This document shows, piece by piece, positions 13,761 through 15,752 of a stretch of DNA of 15,752 bases; within the stretch, counting starts at the first letter, position 1, and every line of letters starts with the position of its first letter. The stretch is from F23-B02 sp045642545 (GTDB lineage Bacteria > Bacillota > Clostridia > Oscillospirales > Oscillospiraceae). The position numbers were made by a program, and so were the translations under genes. The stretch covers positions 1 to 15,752 of the forward strand of contig JAZUJB010000026.1 of the NCBI GenBank assembly GCA_045642545.1, read 5' to 3'. The notes beneath the pieces were generated by a model. It was not told where the DNA came from, did no database searches, and saw only the letters and a program-made list of their open reading frames with translations.

Positions 13761-14237
13761 ATGAAGAGAACTACTGCAAGAGAGATAGCAGTACAGCTCG
13801 GCTTCTATGCAGCAGCAAGCGAAAAGCCTGTTGCTGATATTGTCGACGAGTTTTTTGATAAAGAATACTATGCCACATTAGCTGAGGCTCATGAGCTTTT
13901 TGCGGAATACCCCGAGAAGAAGCAGATGGATTACATCGTCCGCCTTGCAAGTCTGATGGAGGATTACCGCATTCAGATAGACAAGTATATTGAAAAATAT
14001 GCTCAGGGCTGGAAGGTAAGCCGCATCTCCAAGACCGCTATGGCAGTTATGCGCTGCGCTATCTGCGAGGTGCTGTATATGGACGATATTCCCAACGCAA
14101 CTGCCATAAACGAAGCTATTGAGCTTGCCAAGGGCTATGATGAGCCTGAGGTTGTATCCTTCATTAACGGAGTGCTCGGCGGATTTATGAGAGGCGAATT
14201 TGACAAGGAAGCCGCTGTCGAGACGGAGATAGAATAA
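13761..14237 (+). CDS. nusB: transcription antitermination protein NusB
   Basis: 158-residue all-helical RNA-binding protein that, with NusE (ribosomal protein S10), binds boxA in rRNA transcripts to prevent early termination. The N-terminal TAREIAVQLGFYA (5-17) corresponds to the arginine-rich boxA-binding helix. C-terminal landmarks are WKVSRISKTAMAVMRCAICE (83-102), ATAINEAIELAKGY (113-126) and VVSFINGVLGGFMR (131-144). It is slightly longer than E. coli NusB (139), mainly through an acidic tail. GAGAGGA (13747-13753) lies seven bases upstream of the ATG. It follows yqhY at 18 bases and overlaps xseA by one base. Confidence 0.94.
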   Translation: MKRTTAREIAVQLGFYAAASEKPVADIVDEFFDKEYYATLAEAHELFAEYPEKKQMDYIVRLASLMEDYRIQIDKYIEKYAQGWKVSRISKTAMAVMRCAICEVLYMDDIPNATAINEAIELAKGYDEPEVVSFINGVLGGFMRGEFDKEAAVETEIE

Positions 14238-15451
14238 TGAACGACAGAACTCTGACTGTTTCGGAGCTTAATAACATAATAAAAACACTGATTGACTGTG
14301 AACCCATACTGAGTAAGGTATGCGTGCGCGGTGAGCTTTCAAATTACAAGGTTTACCCGTCGGGACATCATTACTTTACTCTTAAGGATGCCGAAAGCAG
14401 TTTGAGATGTGTTATGTTCAAAAGCAGTGCATCAAAGCTGCGCTTTCGACCGGAAAGCGGTATGGGTGTAACTGCTTTTGGTCGTATTTCGGTGTTTCAG
14501 CGTGACGGTGCATATCAGTTGTACTGCACGGACCTGATACCCGAGGGTACGGGCGATTTACAGATTGCATATGAGCAGCTGAAGGCAAAGCTTGCGGCAG
14601 AGGGATTATTTGACCCTGCACACAAGAAGAAGCTGCCGCAGTTTCCTGAGAAAATCGCAATAATCACATCTTCGGCAGGCGCTGCCGTTCACGATATGAT
14701 AAGAATACTCGGTAAGCGCTGGCCTATGACAAAGGTTGTGCTTCTGCCGGTGCGCGTTCAGGGCGTTGAAGCGCCGCCGGAGATAGTCGGCGCAATAAGA
14801 TACGCCAACGCTCACAAGGTTGCCGATTTGATTATAACCGGTCGAGGCGGCGGTTCAATTGAGGATTTGTGGGCCTTCAACGATGAACGCGTTGCAAGAG
14901 CAATCTATGAATCCGAGCTTCCCGTAATATCCGCGGTCGGACACGAGCCCGATGTAACCATATCTGATTTCGTCGCTGATGTAAGAGCATCAACGCCGTC
15001 AAATGCGGCAGAACTTGCAGTTCCCGATATGGCAGAAATGCGTGAGCTTCTTGAGAATCTCAGCATTCGTGAATCTCAGGCGATGCGCAAAAAGCTGTCA
15101 AGACTTTCAACTAAGCTTGAAGATATAAAGAACCGCAGAGTTCTTCAAAGCCCCATGACCTATGTCGATAGCAAACGGGCAGTTCTTGACTATGTAAGAG
15201 ATAGATTCATTGCTTCGGCAGACAGAGCAAATTCCGCAAAGAGGCAGAAATTTGTACGACTTGCAGCTGCTCTTGATGCTATGAGTCCGCTCAAGGTGCT
15301 GGGCAGGGGATATGCCATAGCCGCCGATAAAAAGGGCGAGCTTGTAAGAAGCATAAATGATGTGAAAACCGATGACAAGCTCAGGCTTTGCGTAAGTGAC
15401 GGCGTAATTAAATGCCGCGTTGAAGAAAGTGAGGCAATCAGTTTTGAATAA
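14237..15451 (+). CDS. xseA: exodeoxyribonuclease VII large subunit
   Basis: 404-residue catalytic subunit of exonuclease VII, which degrades single-stranded DNA in both directions in complex with XseB. An N-terminal OB-fold (about 5-103; VRGELSNYKVYPSGHHYFTL at 30-49) binds DNA. The nuclease domain shows IITSSAGAAVHDM (142-154), ITGRGGGSIEDLWAFNDE (200-217) and VISAVGHEPDVTISDFVADV (230-249) followed by RASTPSNAAELAVP. A long coiled coil (about 265-350), the XseB-binding arm, comes next, and a C-terminal VLGRGYAIA segment. The protein is shorter than E. coli XseA (456), mainly in the coiled coil. GGAG at 14225-14228 lies eight bases before the ATG. Confidence 0.96.
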   Translation: MNDRTLTVSELNNIIKTLIDCEPILSKVCVRGELSNYKVYPSGHHYFTLKDAESSLRCVMFKSSASKLRFRPESGMGVTAFGRISVFQRDGAYQLYCTDLIPEGTGDLQIAYEQLKAKLAAEGLFDPAHKKKLPQFPEKIAIITSSAGAAVHDMIRILGKRWPMTKVVLLPVRVQGVEAPPEIVGAIRYANAHKVADLIITGRGGGSIEDLWAFNDERVARAIYESELPVISAVGHEPDVTISDFVADVRASTPSNAAELAVPDMAEMRELLENLSIRESQAMRKKLSRLSTKLEDIKNRRVLQSPMTYVDSKRAVLDYVRDRFIASADRANSAKRQKFVRLAAALDAMSPLKVLGRGYAIAADKKGELVRSINDVKTDDKLRLCVSDGVIKCRVEESEAISFE

Positions 15452-15455
15452 TAAT

Positions 15456-15674
15456 ATGAATTTTGAACAGTCCATTAGCAGACTTGATGAGATAGTGCGC
15501 CTTCTTGAGAAGGGCGATGCGCCCCTTAGCGATTCACTCAAGCTTTTCGAAGAGGGAACAAGTCTGATTTCTAATTGCGATGCAATGCTTAACGAAGCTG
15601 AGCAGATGGTCATAAAGCTTAAGAAAGGACCCGACGGCGAGCCTATTGAGCTTCCGTTTGAGGATGTTGACTGA
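15456..15674 (+). CDS. xseB: exodeoxyribonuclease VII small subunit
   Basis: 72-residue helical hairpin protein that binds the coiled coil of XseA. The family pattern is clear: FEQSISRLDEIVRLLEKGD (3-21) followed by SLKLFEEGTSLI (27-38). The start is uncertain. ATG 15456 lies four bases after the xseA stop but has no ribosome binding site of its own. An in-frame TTG at 15444, overlapping the xseA end, has GAGG (15431-15434) at nine bases and would add four residues. Coupled translation from xseA fits either. Confidence 0.93.
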   Translation: MNFEQSISRLDEIVRLLEKGDAPLSDSLKLFEEGTSLISNCDAMLNEAEQMVIKLKKGPDGEPIELPFEDVD

Positions 15675-15675
15675 T

Positions 15676-15752
15676 ATGACCGCAAAAGAATACAAGGAAA
15701 TAGTAGATGCTAAGCTTGCTGAATATTTCAGCAAAAAGGGAATGCCGCAGGA
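15676..15752 (+). CDS. ispA: probable polyprenyl (farnesyl/geranyl) diphosphate synthase, start only
   Basis: Only 25 codons are visible before the window ends, from an ATG one base after the xseB stop. The charged helix YKEIVDAKLAEYF (6-18) looks like the N-terminal helix of farnesyl diphosphate synthases, and ispA follows xseB in Bacillus and many Clostridia. No catalytic motif (the two DDxxD sites) is within view, so the call rests mainly on gene order. Confidence 0.6.
   Translation, partial: MTAKEYKEIVDAKLAEYFSKKGMPQ

Noticed and set aside
15107..15685. Minus-strand open frame of about 192 codons over xseA and xseB
   Set aside because: Both plus-strand genes are secure, and the antisense product shows no domain or initiation signal.

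Overview
The window reads as an ordinary core-chromosome segment of an anaerobic, endospore-forming Firmicute of class Clostridia, probably near Ruminococcaceae/Oscillospiraceae. This is inferred from a complete spoIIIA sporulation operon, strong GGAGG-type ribosome binding sites, tightly overlapping genes, and protein sequences of clostridial type. No tRNA, rRNA, CRISPR array, insertion sequence or phage gene was seen. Coding density is about 97 percent and no gap exceeds about 110 bases.

Layout. (1) Bases 1-3640, plus strand: the 3' part of recD2 (helicase), comF (DNA-uptake phosphoribosyltransferase-like protein) and a lone, divergent mreB-family gene, ending at a two-way hairpin terminator. 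(2) Bases 3642-4571, minus strand: a monoacylglycerol-lipase/lysophospholipase-like hydrolase. It is divergent from (3) an apparent operon at 4662-7965: glycerol kinase glpK, a Nudix-like protein and a DUF1015 protein, joined by 1-4 base overlaps. The lipase and glpK promoters overlap in a 90-base gap. (4) yebC, with its own promoter and terminator. (5) The eight-gene spoIIIAA-AH operon (8886-13294), ending in a hairpin that contains the last stop codon. It encodes the mother-cell side of the SpoIIIA-SpoIIQ channel between mother cell and forespore. (6) A housekeeping cluster from 13380 to the window end: yqhY (Asp23 family), nusB, xseA, xseB and the start of a probable polyprenyl diphosphate synthase (ispA).

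Blocks 5 and 6 match the classic Bacillus order spoIIIA - accBC - yqhY - nusB - folD - xseA - xseB - ispA, but accBC and folD are missing here.

I did not find a convincing new defence, mobile or biosynthetic system. The points most worth a second look are a SpoIIIAG about half the usual length that seems to lack the beta-triangle insertion of its ring domain, a lipase/glycerol-kinase divergent pair suggesting a monoglyceride-to-glycerol-3-phosphate route, a glycerol kinase without the PTS-regulated histidine, a divergent solitary MreB, and the unexplained glpK-Nudix-DUF1015 operon.
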